The position numbers were made by a program, and so were the translations under genes. A stretch of DNA of 64,000 bases from the NCBI RefSeq assembly GCF_007678255.1, contig NZ_VEED01000021.1, forward strand, positions 1 to 64,000. The letters run 5' to 3'. The notes below the pieces were generated by a model. It had not been told where the DNA came from, did not search any database, and worked only from the letters and a program-made list of their open reading frames with translations. How positions within the stretch are numbered: position 1 is the stretch's first letter; the number at the start of each line of letters is the position of its first letter. Positions 53,247 to 62,290 of the stretch are shown in pieces. The stretch comes from Bacillus sp. X1(2014) (GTDB taxonomy: Bacteria; Bacillota; Bacilli; Bacillales_B; DSM-18226).

Positions 53247-54854
53247 TTATACATTAATCATCATTTTTATCATACCTTCGACAAGAGCTGGAACTTCTTC
53301 AAATGCGCTTTTCATATGAAGACGCTCCGTTCGTTTGTGGGCGTCTTTTCCGAGTGGACCGACATTTAAAACAGGGGCCTGGAGTTCTTGCATCGCATCG
53401 AATGGGATACTGTAGCTTGTGTCCCATACCGGTGTATTTGATTTGAAAACGGTCCATCCTTCCCCATCGTCCTGATAATTAACATAGCTTAAGTCGCTTA
53501 TTCCATTAAAATAGTGGACTTGCTGAATAGGCAACTCAAATTTTGCTAGACCTTGCTCTTTCACATATTTCACACATTGTGAAATGAGTTTATCATTTGA
53601 TGAATTTACTGCTGGATAATAAGGTGGAGCAAATAGTAAAACCATCGCCGGTGCTAGTTCCTGGCATCGAATCATTAAAGCATCGGTAATTCGGATAGAT
53701 TTCTCACGGTCATCCCATTCTGAATTTGCATGAATGGTGGCTTTGATTCCTTCGATAAAATCCGTCCCAAATTTATTAATCGCATGCTTAAGTAAAGCTT
53801 CATAGCGTAATACACGGACTTCACCAACAGGGTCGACGGACTGCTCTTTGCAGACTTCTATGTAGGCTTTATTGCAAGCTCTAGCAGCATTGGATGCAAC
53901 TTTTTCAAAGATATCCATAATCTCTTCCGCATTCCGCTCCATTAAAAACACATTATATAAGGCGGATGAGCGGTATGGTGTTTGAACAGAGTATTCGAGT
54001 TTTAAATCCTTTTGTTGTAGTGTGACCGGAAGTGGGGTTGTTTCTCCCATCACCGTTTCTTGGAGGCTCAAATTCCACTCCATCCTCTGTGTCAAAAACG
54101 ATGCGATATATGGCGCGGTGATTCCACTGAGTGGTTCACCAACATGAGTCTCTTTCCCATAAAAAAGCGCAGATGGCATAATTTTTCCGATGGAACCTGA
54201 ATACACATAATAATTTTCATCACCCGGTTCTTGTGAAAATACCGGTTCTCCATTCAAGAAAAGCTTATAGGTGAGATCATGCTTTTCCTTTAGTTCTAAT
54301 AATTTCGGGACAGCAGCACGCATACCCGCTGAATTTACTTCCTCATCTGGCACGGTTAACAAGAGAAGATTAATCGGCCATTGTTCGACAGTTGCCTTTT
54401 CGATTAATCCCATATGCATTACAAGTCCCATTTTCATATCCATCGTACCTCTGCCGAATAAATATTCTCCTGATTTCAGGTCCTGAACCACATCTTCTGG
54501 CAGTCCATCCAATCTTTCATGGAGCATGTTGGTTAACACTTCTGGCTGATAAGCAAAAACCTCTAGATCTCCATATTCCTCCGTATTCACTGTATCAAAA
54601 TGACTAATGAGAACGATGGTTTCTTTCGCTGCAGGATGTTTATATAAAGCAGTTAAAAACCGCCTGCCCTGATCGGCATCGTGAAGAAGCAATTGAGTAG
54701 GATTGTCCTGAAAATAGTCCAAGCCTTGCAGTTTCGCTTCTACCTTTGAAGGAAAATTACGTTCACCCTCTGTTAATGTCATGCTTCTCCAGCTCACCAC
54801 TTCGCACAAAAGCTTACGAAGTGCCTCTGGTGTCCCCCAACTTAGCTGATTCAT
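53247..54854 (-). CDS. rocB: RocB-like M20 peptidase/amidohydrolase
   Basis: This 535-residue M20 metal-dependent hydrolase is of the RocB type linked to arginine breakdown. Metal motifs are ISHFDTVNTEEYGD, FGRGTMDMKMG and TVPDEEVNSAGM. The length is greater than usual M20 peptidases and matches RocB. Its reaction is not firmly known to me; removal of the carbamoyl group of citrulline to give ornithine would fit the M20 fold and this operon. The ATG follows AAAGGAG. It is the last gene of a four-gene set with an amino-acid permease and two guanidino hydrolases; a degenerate repeat lies between it and the permease. Confidence 0.82.
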   Translation of the reverse strand: MNQLSWGTPEALRKLLCEVVSWRSMTLTEGERNFPSKVEAKLQGLDYFQDNPTQLLLHDADQGRRFLTALYKHPAAKETIVLISHFDTVNTEEYGDLEVFAYQPEVLTNMLHERLDGLPEDVVQDLKSGEYLFGRGTMDMKMGLVMHMGLIEKATVEQWPINLLLLTVPDEEVNSAGMRAAVPKLLELKEKHDLTYKLFLNGEPVFSQEPGDENYYVYSGSIGKIMPSALFYGKETHVGEPLSGITAPYIASFLTQRMEWNLSLQETVMGETTPLPVTLQQKDLKLEYSVQTPYRSSALYNVFLMERNAEEIMDIFEKVASNAARACNKAYIEVCKEQSVDPVGEVRVLRYEALLKHAINKFGTDFIEGIKATIHANSEWDDREKSIRITDALMIRCQELAPAMVLLFAPPYYPAVNSSNDKLISQCVKYVKEQGLAKFELPIQQVHYFNGISDLSYVNYQDDGEGWTVFKSNTPVWDTSYSIPFDAMQELQAPVLNVGPLGKDAHKRTERLHMKSAFEEVPALVEGMIKMMINV

Positions 54855-54899
54855 TACCCATTACTCCTTTAATTAATTTACAAAATGGTGATTCGAAAC

Positions 54900-54954
54900 T
54901 GTCCATCGGGGATGGACAAATACAACCAATTGTTCACGAATGGTGCCTGACACT
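54900..54954. repeat. Degenerate GGTGTCAGGCACC repeat inside the operon
   Basis: The right end TGGTGCCTGACAC is present, together with a perfect inner hairpin TGTCCATC-GGG-GATGGACA. The left end is lost. The copy lies between the permease and RocB-like genes of one operon, so the hairpin may affect expression of the latter. Confidence 0.7.
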
Positions 54955-56361
54955 CTATCGATAGTTCACATCGTTATTTGTGCTCAATTTGTCCTTTTTG
55001 TTCTTAAAATAATAGGAAATATAGCATACGGCTAAAAATCCTAAACCTACTAGTAAACCGACTAATTGGGTCGGATCAAAGGCCAAGAATATTAAGATCG
55101 AAACGCAGAATACGATACAAATAATTGGTATTAAAGGATAGAATGGGACTTTATATTGTAAATCCTCTATTTTTCCACCAGCTTGCAGGTATTTCTTCCG
55201 AAACAACAACTGCGAGAGGGCAATACCAATCCACGAAATCGTAACAGAAATGCCGGCAATCGACATTAACAATACAAACACAGTGTCGGCTGCAATGACG
55301 CTAGTTAGCAAGGATAATAGAGAAAAAATCATCGTAAATACTAGTGCAGCAAATGGAACCTTGCGTTTTGATAGCTTTCCAAACCATTTTGGAGCCATTC
55401 CATCTTGTGCCATTGCCCATAGTAAACGGGTCGACGCGTAAATACATGAGTTTCCGACCGATAATATCGCTGTCAGAATAACAAAATTCATAATATCTGG
55501 TGCGAAAGGAATACCCGCCATATCCATAAGGGTTACGAATGGACTTTCCAATAGTCCCAGTTCCTTAGATGGGAAGATGGCCGATAATATAACAATAGAA
55601 GCTAGATAAAAGACGATAATTCTAAAAAGGACGTTTCGAATGGCTCGCGGAATGTTCTTTTCCGGCTCCTCGCTTTCTCCAGCAGCAATTCCAATCAGTT
55701 CAGACCCCTGATAGGAAAAGATAACATTCATCATTGTAACAAAAAGGATGACAAAACCCGCAGGGAACAATCCTGATGGTGCTAAGTTTTCTAAAAATGG
55801 TGCAGGACGGTCAGCCAATGGAATGATTCCAAAAATAGCAGCGAAACCAATAATAATAAAGAAAATAACAGCAACCACTTTAATACCTGCAAACCAATAT
55901 TCCGCCTCTGCGAATCCCCTGGTTGTAAGAGCGTTAAGGACAAATAACAGGGCGATGAAAACAGCACACCATATCCAGACTGAAACATCAGGAAACCACC
56001 GTTTCATTAGGATTCCTGCTGCAGTAAATTCAACCCCAGCCGTAGTGGCTGAACCAACGAAATACATCCAGCCTAACGAAAATCCAGCTGAAGGACTAAT
56101 AAATTTACTTGCATATGTTTGAAATGAGCCTGTTACAGGCATGTGGACAGCCAGTTCCCCTAGGCACACCATGACCAAGTATAAAATGATCCCACCAAAT
56201 AAATAACCTATTAATGCACCGCCAGCTCCGGCCTGATTAATAGTATAACCAGCGTTTAAAAACAACCCTGTTCCAATGACTCCGCCTAACGAAAGCATAA
56301 ACAAATGACGACGTTTCATTGATCGATTTAATTGATTCTGCTGACCCTCTCGTTCAACCAT
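54955..56361 (-). CDS. APC-family amino acid permease (AAT type)
   Basis: This is an integral membrane amino-acid transporter of about 468 residues with 12 transmembrane helices. It has the AAT-family N-terminal signature (MLSLGGVIGTGLFLNAG), LGELAVHMPVTGSF and ELIGIAAGESEEPEKNIPRAI. Family relatives carry lysine, arginine, GABA or S-methylmethionine. Its operon partners suggest arginine, a methylated arginine or citrulline. The ATG at 56361 follows AAGGGGTG; an in-frame GTG at 56370 is too close to that site. Confidence 0.9.
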   Translation of the reverse strand: MVEREGQQNQLNRSMKRRHLFMLSLGGVIGTGLFLNAGYTINQAGAGGALIGYLFGGIILYLVMVCLGELAVHMPVTGSFQTYASKFISPSAGFSLGWMYFVGSATTAGVEFTAAGILMKRWFPDVSVWIWCAVFIALLFVLNALTTRGFAEAEYWFAGIKVVAVIFFIIIGFAAIFGIIPLADRPAPFLENLAPSGLFPAGFVILFVTMMNVIFSYQGSELIGIAAGESEEPEKNIPRAIRNVLFRIIVFYLASIVILSAIFPSKELGLLESPFVTLMDMAGIPFAPDIMNFVILTAILSVGNSCIYASTRLLWAMAQDGMAPKWFGKLSKRKVPFAALVFTMIFSLLSLLTSVIAADTVFVLLMSIAGISVTISWIGIALSQLLFRKKYLQAGGKIEDLQYKVPFYPLIPIICIVFCVSILIFLAFDPTQLVGLLVGLGFLAVCYISYYFKNKKDKLSTNNDVNYR

Positions 56362-56407
56362 CTCCCACACACCCCTTGTCTATTAGCAGTCTCCAATCCA
56401 ACGTTCC

Positions 56408-57169
56408 TTAAAAACGTAGTGACAAACAGCTTAAGCCGCCATCTAACTTACGAAATTCAGACATGTCGAGCTCAATCGTCTGAAAACCTGCCTCGTTCAT
56501 TTTTTGCTTTGTTTGAGGAAAACCTGCTGGAATGATGACATAGTCATTTACGCGAATACAATTCGCTGCATACTCCTCTTCGGGTGGAACGATAATTTTC
56601 GTATAGGAATTAAAAACTGGATGATCAATAAATTCGCCTGCGACAACAACTGTTTGATTTCCAAGATAAGAAATACCAGTTTTAAGGTGGAAAAACTTTT
56701 CCAGTTGAACAATAGTTGCTTGGTAATGTTCCAATTCAAGAATTTGCTTTAATTGTTCAGCCCCTTCCAAATTTGTTCTTTCAGAAAGTCCTAAATAAAA
56801 ATGATTTTCAATTTGTAAAATATCGCCGCCGTCAAGGGTTCCTGGTGACTTGATATAATAGATGTTTTCATAGTGGGACTTTATTGTCGACTCCATCTCG
56901 ATAATTTCCCCGTTACGTGAAGGGGCACCTGGGTTTGAAATAACCGCAAACTTAGGCGTCAGCACTGCCGTGTCTTCTACAAAGGTGGAGTCTGGGAAAT
57001 CCGTATGACTAGGCAGGACGGTTACTTCTACCCCACAGGTTTTTAGTGCATCAATGTAAGCTTTATGCTGCTCGAGTGCCTTTTCTAAAATAGGACTTCC
57101 TAGATCAGAAGTTGTTAAGCCATGGATATAGCTCTCCCCGGGTGTTTTGACAATTGTATTTTTAAACAT
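56408..57169 (-). CDS. Dimethylarginine dimethylaminohydrolase-like guanidino hydrolase (DDAH family)
   Basis: This 253-residue enzyme has the pentein (guanidine-modifying) fold. DDAH members convert N-methylated arginines to citrulline and a methylamine. Motifs are FVEDTAVL (substrate Asp/Glu), GTLDGGDIL, catalytic His in FHLKTGISYLG and the catalytic Cys six residues from the C-terminus (GGLSCLSLRF). The start at 57169 is six bases from AAGGAGG, leaving 17 bases from the upstream gene. A plain arginine deiminase is less likely because those enzymes are longer, about 410 residues. Confidence 0.87.
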   Translation of the reverse strand: MFKNTIVKTPGESYIHGLTTSDLGSPILEKALEQHKAYIDALKTCGVEVTVLPSHTDFPDSTFVEDTAVLTPKFAVISNPGAPSRNGEIIEMESTIKSHYENIYYIKSPGTLDGGDILQIENHFYLGLSERTNLEGAEQLKQILELEHYQATIVQLEKFFHLKTGISYLGNQTVVVAGEFIDHPVFNSYTKIIVPPEEEYAANCIRVNDYVIIPAGFPQTKQKMNEAGFQTIELDMSEFRKLDGGLSCLSLRF

Positions 57170-57186
57170 ATTTTTTCCTCCTTCAA

Positions 57187-58053
57187 TTATGTGCGGATAA
57201 CAGGGCAGGTGAGACATGTCGGACCACCTGTTCCTAAATAAGAGATTTCATTTCCTTCATATTCATAGACGGTTGCCCCCGCATCCATTAATTTTCGCTT
57301 AGTGTAAGGGCTTCCAGAAACTATCATACAAATTCTCGGCGCCAAGGCAAGGACATTACAGCCTAGTTGATGATACTCTTCGTCCGGAACTTCAATTAGC
57401 TCAAAGCCTCGCTTAATTAAAATTTGTCTTAAGAAGACTGGCATTAATCTCGAGTAAACAACAGCTAGGTTTTCATCTACGATACTAATAAAAGACATAA
57501 GATGTAGACATTCGTCCTCCCCTTGGTCATGCGGAAGCTGGACAACGATACATTCGTCCACTAAACCTTTAGTTATTTCCTTGATTTGGCGGATCGCTTC
57601 ATCATTCGTTCGATAGCCACGGCCAATTAATAATGTGCGATCATCCAGCCAAACAAGATCTCCCCCGTCAGCTAATGCTTCACCAGTAAGTTCACCTAAA
57701 ATAGGAATGTCCTTTTCTATTAAAAATTGTTTGTACACTTCGGCTTCAGGCTGTCGTAATTTTTTCCCTGATTTTAAAATAATGGCGCCCTTTTTCGTAA
57801 ATTTAACAGGGTCATGGGCATAGAGAGAATCTAATCCTACAAGTTCTGACGCGGGTAAATATTCAATATGATTGACATGCTGTTTGATAATAGAAAGAAA
57901 CTGTTCAAATTCATGCTCTGCTTTTGAAAAATCAGGTTCATGAATATAGTTGAATTTCTTCCATTCCTTTTTTAAATGTTCTTGACTAATAAATGCTTCT
58001 TTTGGGTGTTTAACAATAACTGTGTTGAGTTTTTTATACATAGATGATGCCAA
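57187..58053 (-). CDS. Second pentein-fold guanidino hydrolase/amidinotransferase-like protein
   Basis: This about 288-residue enzyme belongs to the same superfamily as its neighbour but is a distant relative. Motifs are AHDPVKF, LADGGDLVWLDDRTLLIG, catalytic His in CLHLMSFISIVD and Cys near the C-terminus (GTGGPTCLTCPVIR). Such proteins are annotated as arginine-deiminase-related or DDAH. The best start is TTG at 58053, six bases from AAAGGAGG; an ATG at 58041 is too far and one at 58080 lies before the site. It is the first gene of the operon. Its substrate is unknown and may differ from that of the second enzyme. Confidence 0.82.
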   Translation of the reverse strand: MASSMYKKLNTVIVKHPKEAFISQEHLKKEWKKFNYIHEPDFSKAEHEFEQFLSIIKQHVNHIEYLPASELVGLDSLYAHDPVKFTKKGAIILKSGKKLRQPEAEVYKQFLIEKDIPILGELTGEALADGGDLVWLDDRTLLIGRGYRTNDEAIRQIKEITKGLVDECIVVQLPHDQGEDECLHLMSFISIVDENLAVVYSRLMPVFLRQILIKRGFELIEVPDEEYHQLGCNVLALAPRICMIVSGSPYTKRKLMDAGATVYEYEGNEISYLGTGGPTCLTCPVIRT

Positions 58054-58090
58054 AGTAGATCCTCCTTTCTTTTTCCGCATAGTGGAATTC

Positions 58091-58149
58091 GTTTCCCCTG
58101 ACAGGAAAACTTATAATATGATATTATAGTAGTAATAATTTCATGTCAA
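58091..58149 (-). promoter_or_regulatory. Operon promoter and probable IclR operator
   Basis: On the minus strand, TTGACA (58144-58149) is followed by TATAAT (58123-58128, 15-base spacer) or TAATAT at a 17-base spacer. Just downstream, the inverted repeat GTTTCCCCTGACAGGAAAAC (58091-58110) lies in the leader. It is a good candidate operator for the divergent IclR regulator. Confidence 0.65.
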
Positions 58150-58222
58150 TTATATTTTGAATTTACTGAATAATTGTTCTCATTATTTTTTTAGATACTT
58201 AATTTAAATAGGAGCTGGAGAT

Positions 58223-58957
58223 ATGCAAACTATCGATCGAGCCATGCAGGTGATCAAAGTTCTTGTTGGAAATGAAACAAAGAAATGGTTTTCAATTACT
58301 GATTTATCTAAGGAGTGTAACCTTCCTGTAAGCACAATGCATCGTCTATTACAATCAATGAAAGAACATGGACTTATACAACAGGATCCAAATCTAAAAC
58401 ATTATTCAATGGGAAACACCTGGCTAGAATATGGATTACAGATGTATGATACCTTTGATTTTGTAGGATTAATTCGGCCCGAGATGGAAAAATTAATGCT
58501 TGAGGTAGAAGAGAGTATTTATTTTAGTAAACCAATTGGCCTAGAATCATTAATCGTTGAAAGAATTGACTGCCAGCAAAATCCGATCCGCATTTATGAT
58601 CAATTAGGATTACGCATTCCACTAAACATTGGAGCAGCAAATAGAGTCATGTTAGCCCATATGCCCCCAAGTGAAAGGAAGAAAATCGTAAATGAATTAG
58701 TAGCTGCAGAAGATAGAGATACTTTTTTAACTGCATTAAATCAAATAATGAAAGTGGGCTATGGGGAGAGCCACGGGGAGAGAACTGAAGGCACATCATC
58801 CGTAGCTGCGCCTATTTTTAACCAATTAAATGAACTAATTGGCGCAATTAGCATTGGATATGTCAATTTCAATATAACAATAGAACGAAAAAACTTCCTA
58901 ATCGAAAGAGTCATTGAATACGGAAGGAAAATTTCCAACAAACTTCGATTTAAATAG
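58223..58957 (+). CDS. IclR-family transcriptional regulator
   Basis: This 244-residue regulator has an N-terminal winged helix-turn-helix (FSITDLSKECNLPVSTMHRLLQSM). A GAF-like IclR effector domain follows, with PLNIGAANRVMLAHMP and GERTEGTSSVAAPIF. It is divergent from the guanidino-compound operon, with a palindrome between them, so it probably controls that operon in response to its substrate. The ATG is preceded by GGAG. Confidence 0.92.
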   Translation: MQTIDRAMQVIKVLVGNETKKWFSITDLSKECNLPVSTMHRLLQSMKEHGLIQQDPNLKHYSMGNTWLEYGLQMYDTFDFVGLIRPEMEKLMLEVEESIYFSKPIGLESLIVERIDCQQNPIRIYDQLGLRIPLNIGAANRVMLAHMPPSERKKIVNELVAAEDRDTFLTALNQIMKVGYGESHGERTEGTSSVAAPIFNQLNELIGAISIGYVNFNITIERKNFLIERVIEYGRKISNKLRFK

Positions 58958-59002
58958 GTTCCGCTTTAAATAGCGAATGTATCAGCGACGGTGTCAAACG
59001 AG

Positions 59003-59052
59003 GGTGTCAGGCACCACCTGTGGACATTTGTCTGCGGGTGGTGCCTGACACC
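59003..59052. repeat. GGTGTCAGGCACC palindromic repeat, copy 6 (complete, 50 bp)
   Basis: This complete unit has centre GTGGACATTTGTC, with a G substituted in the right inner arm (TGTCTGCGGG). A short echo of the end, GGTGTCAAACGAG, stands just before it. It lies between the IclR and MFS genes. Confidence 0.9.
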
Positions 59053-59128
59053 TTTATCTGTTACTATTTTGAATAGTATTATATTTTCAGATAGTACGAT
59101 TTGAATAGAGGATTGAGGGAAACTTTGT

Positions 59129-60331
59129 ATGTTGAGGAATAAGAATGTTTGGATTTTGTTAACAGGGGAATTTATTGCGGGTCTTGGGTTGTGGCTCGGT
59201 GTTATTGGTAATTTGGAATTTATGCAAGAGAAGCTCCCATCAGACTTTCTAAAATCGCTTCTTCTTGCTGCAGGTTTGCTTGCTGGGATTGCGTTTGGCC
59301 CCTATGCTGGCAGACTTACAGACCAAGTAAGTAAGAAAACCGTTATGCTTCTGGCTGGATTTGTAAGGGCTATCAGTGTTGTCTTCATGTTAATTGCGAT
59401 TGCAACAGGTTCGATTTGGTGGATGGTCGTGTTCCTCGTATTGCTGCAGATTTCTGCAGCGTTTTATTTTCCAGCACTTCAAGCAGCGCTTCCGTTGATT
59501 GTGTCTGAAAAGGATTTGCTTCAATTAAACGGTATTCATATGAATGTCTCAACCCTGTCTCGCATTGTCGGAACAGCGGTGGCCGGGATTTTGTTGGTTA
59601 TCCTGCCTTTATCAATGCTTTATGTTGGTTCTTTGGTGGCTTATATTGGATTATTTATCCTCACCTTTTTCATAGATATCGATGAATCCAAAACTCTTCA
59701 GATTGCAAAAAATAGTCCAACTGAAAAAACAAGTTTTAAAGACGTTTTTCCAATTATTAAAGGTTTGCCGATTGTCTTGATGACACTTATCATGACTCTC
59801 GTCCCGGTGCTCTTTCTTGGTGGGTTTAACCTTGTGGTTATTAACATTAGTGAACTCCAAGACAGTTCAGCGATAAAAGGCTGGATATATACAACTGAGG
59901 GAATCTCTTTTATGATTGGCGCTTTTCTCATTAAGTTGATCAGTAACCGGACGTCCCCCTACATTATCTTATTCGCCTGTTCGTTTTTAATTGGGGGTTC
60001 CCAGCTGCTTCTTTATTTAGCTGATGTACCGGTATTAACTATCGTGGCTTTTGCCATATTCGGATTCTCTGTCGGCTGTTTTTTCCCGACAGCTGCGACC
60101 ATTTTTCAAACGAAGGTACCAAAAGAGTTCCACGGCCGCTTTTTTTCGTTTAGAAACATGCTAGACCGTGTCACCTATCAGATTGTCCTGCTCATTAGCG
60201 GCTTCCTTTTAGACCTAATCGGCCTTCAGTTCATGTGCGTCCTATTTGGAGGAATATCGATTATCATGACCGCAATTTTTTATATCAGACATAAATACCT
60301 CCAAACCCGTTCAATTAAACAAAGCACCTAA
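59129..60331 (+). CDS. MFS transporter, probable drug/efflux type
   Basis: This major-facilitator protein of 400 residues has about 12 transmembrane helices and the loop 2-3 motif GPYAGRLTDQVSKKTVM. It resembles the MFS_3 group often involved in efflux of antibiotics or siderophores. Substrate is unknown. It is followed by a convergent iron-related operon, and the start has only a weak GAGGGAAA site. It carries a hairpin at its 3' end. Confidence 0.82.
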   Translation: MLRNKNVWILLTGEFIAGLGLWLGVIGNLEFMQEKLPSDFLKSLLLAAGLLAGIAFGPYAGRLTDQVSKKTVMLLAGFVRAISVVFMLIAIATGSIWWMVVFLVLLQISAAFYFPALQAALPLIVSEKDLLQLNGIHMNVSTLSRIVGTAVAGILLVILPLSMLYVGSLVAYIGLFILTFFIDIDESKTLQIAKNSPTEKTSFKDVFPIIKGLPIVLMTLIMTLVPVLFLGGFNLVVINISELQDSSAIKGWIYTTEGISFMIGAFLIKLISNRTSPYIILFACSFLIGGSQLLLYLADVPVLTIVAFAIFGFSVGCFFPTAATIFQTKVPKEFHGRFFSFRNMLDRVTYQIVLLISGFLLDLIGLQFMCVLFGGISIIMTAIFYIRHKYLQTRSIKQST

Positions 60332-60338
60332 CAGCAAA

Positions 60339-60370
60339 CAGGCACCCTCCAATAGATTGGATGGTGCCTG
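60339..60370. terminator. Hairpin after the MFS gene built from repeat-like arms
   Basis: CAGGCACC...TCCAA / TTGGA...GGTGCCTG form a 32-base hairpin. Its outer arms equal the ends of the dispersed palindromic repeat, but the middle differs. No long T run follows. Confidence 0.6.
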
Positions 60371-60397
60371 CTTCATAATGAAATGTCCTTCTCAAGA

Positions 60398-60428
60398 GGA
60401 CAATTATCCACGATCGGTGCCTGACACC
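60398..60428. repeat. GGTGTCAGGCACC repeat, right-half remnant
   Basis: Only the right part, GGACAATTATCCACGATCGG followed by TGCCTGACACC, remains. It is at the 3' end of the flavoprotein operon. Confidence 0.75.
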
Positions 60429-60432
60429 AATC

Positions 60433-61416
60433 TTAAAAATGAGTGGTGGAGTAGATGGGTTTTAGTTCTTTTTGGGGTTCTATGTAGGCTTTTGCGCTAT
60501 TAACGGCGGTTGGACCTTCGGAGAATCCACCTGCTATCAAGTGAAGTTTATTTGGGTAGTTGGCAACGTCCCCGGCTGCAAAGATACCTTCGATATTAGT
60601 TTGCATTCTACTGTCTACTTTGATGTTTCCAAATTCAAACTCTAATCCCCATCCCTTGATGGGGCCAAGGTCAATACAGAAACCATGATTGACGAGAACT
60701 TCGTCCACTTCAATGATCTGAGTGTCGTTTGTTTCAATATTTTTAACGGTAACATTCCCAATTCGTCCATCTTCGCCATGTAACGCATCCAAAACATGCG
60801 GAGTCAATATGGTCGCGGTTGATTTACGCAAATTGCTGATGTTTCGTTCAAGTCCTGAGAATTCTTGTCTGCGATGGATCACGGTAATATGACGCGCAAT
60901 CGGGAGCAGCTCGTTCGCCCAATCAAGAGCGGAATTCCCTCCACCAGAAATAAGCACATGTTTATCTTTATAGTCATTCAGCTTTTCCACTGCATACCGC
61001 AGGTTTCGTCCTTCATATTGGTCTGCATGTTCAACGTCAAGCTTTGCACTTTTTAATGTTCCGAATCCAGTCGCTAAGATAATGGTCCGGGTATGGTGCT
61101 TTTCTCCATTGTGGCTAGTTAATAGGAACGTCCCATCTGTTAACCTTTCTAACCCAACAACCTGTTGATTTAAAACAATTGTTGGCTGAAAGGTTCGCGC
61201 TTGTTCCACCAGCTGTTTAATTAAGTTTTCCCCTGAAACAGCCGGGATCCCGCCAATATCGCGGATCACCTTTTCTGGATAGAAATAGGAAACCTTCCCC
61301 CCTAAGTATGGGAGAAATTCTATTATTTTTGTTTCCATCTCTCTCATCCCGCAATAAAAAGCAGTAAATAGGCCAACTGGACCACCACCGATGATGGTAA
61401 CATCGTATAATTTCAT
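60433..61416 (-). CDS. Ferredoxin--NADP+ reductase type 2-like flavoprotein
   Basis: This thioredoxin-reductase-fold flavoprotein of about 327 residues resembles Bacillus YumC/YcgT. It has the FAD motif GGGPVGLFTAFY, NADP-binding GGGNSALDWANEL and C-terminal FAD site GIFAAGDVANYP. It lacks the CxxC redox pair of true thioredoxin reductase. It transfers electrons from NADPH to ferredoxin or a flavodoxin. It is the last gene of a siderophore-import operon, so it may supply electrons to release iron from the siderophore. The start at 61416 follows GATGGGG; the frame open to 61443 has no site. Confidence 0.85.
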   Translation of the reverse strand: MKLYDVTIIGGGPVGLFTAFYCGMREMETKIIEFLPYLGGKVSYFYPEKVIRDIGGIPAVSGENLIKQLVEQARTFQPTIVLNQQVVGLERLTDGTFLLTSHNGEKHHTRTIILATGFGTLKSAKLDVEHADQYEGRNLRYAVEKLNDYKDKHVLISGGGNSALDWANELLPIARHITVIHRRQEFSGLERNISNLRKSTATILTPHVLDALHGEDGRIGNVTVKNIETNDTQIIEVDEVLVNHGFCIDLGPIKGWGLEFEFGNIKVDSRMQTNIEGIFAAGDVANYPNKLHLIAGGFSEGPTAVNSAKAYIEPQKELKPIYSTTHF

Positions 61417-61447
61417 TTCATTCCCCATCCCATCTAATCCCATTTCA

Positions 61448-62272
61448 CTAGAAATTCATGACTTTTCGACTGTCTAACGCCGGCTCTTTTTGAATTAAAT
61501 CATAACAAAGACAGACTGGTTTTTTTGTCCGTGGATCTTTAACAATTTCAGCATCGATTTGAAAGACCGTTTTTAATACGTCTGGGGTCATCACTTCGTC
61601 TGCACTTCCCTCTTTGACAATCGTACCCTTTCTCAGTGCAACCATATGGTGAGAAAACCTCGATGCATGGTTCAAATCGTGAATCACCATCACAATTGTC
61701 CGGTTTTGTTCCTTATTTAACTTTTCAAGCAGCTGCAAAATCTCTAGCTGGTGCGCCATATCAAGGTAGGTGGTTGGCTCATCAAGCAGCAAGAGATCGG
61801 TTTCTTGGGCAATGGCCATTGCAATCCAAGCACGTTGACGCTGTCCGCCGGAAAGAGCATCAACGGGATGATCGGCAAATAAACTAAGTCCAGTCACTTC
61901 TAGCGCCCATTCAATCACCTGCCGGTCGTTATCCGTTAGTTTGCCAAATCCGCTTTGATGCGGAGAACGTCCAAATGATATCAATTCATAAACCGTTAAT
62001 CCATTGGGTGCCTCGGGGCTTTGCGGAAGAACAGCCATTTTCCTAGCAATTTCTTTTGTTGGGACCTTGTGAATCATCTTTCCATCCAAATAGACGATCC
62101 CAGACTTGGCTGCATGGACACGTGCTAATGTTTTTAAAATAGTGGATTTCCCACAGCCATTTGCGCCGATAATGGTGGTAATTTCCCCTTTATTTATGTG
62201 TAAATTCAAGTTTTCAACAATCGTCTTGTCTCCATAACCAATCTGAAGATTCTCGGTAGAAAGTGAAACCAC
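61448..62272 (-). CDS. Iron-siderophore ABC transporter ATP-binding protein (FecE/YusV type)
   Basis: This 274-residue ATPase of a FecCDE-type importer has Walker A GANGCGKST, signature LSGGQRQRAWIAMA, Walker B DLLLLDEPTTYLD and the FecE-type H-loop VIHDLNHASRF. The start is GTG, eight bases past AAGGGGG. It lies 18 bases downstream of the permease, as in YusV-like siderophore operons. Confidence 0.93.
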   Translation of the reverse strand: MVSLSTENLQIGYGDKTIVENLNLHINKGEITTIIGANGCGKSTILKTLARVHAAKSGIVYLDGKMIHKVPTKEIARKMAVLPQSPEAPNGLTVYELISFGRSPHQSGFGKLTDNDRQVIEWALEVTGLSLFADHPVDALSGGQRQRAWIAMAIAQETDLLLLDEPTTYLDMAHQLEILQLLEKLNKEQNRTIVMVIHDLNHASRFSHHMVALRKGTIVKEGSADEVMTPDVLKTVFQIDAEIVKDPRTKKPVCLCYDLIQKEPALDSRKVMNF

Positions 62273-62290
62273 AATCCGTTCCCCCTTTTT

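Noticed and set aside
56408..58053. Classical arginine deiminase (ADI) pathway
   Set aside because: Both enzymes are about 250-290 residues, shorter than ArcA (about 410), and there is no ornithine carbamoyltransferase or carbamate kinase nearby.
60433..61416. Thioredoxin reductase
   Set aside because: The fold matches, but the CxxC redox pair expected in the NADPH-binding domain is missing (HVLISGGGNSALDWANEL region), so ferredoxin-NADP reductase type 2 fits better.
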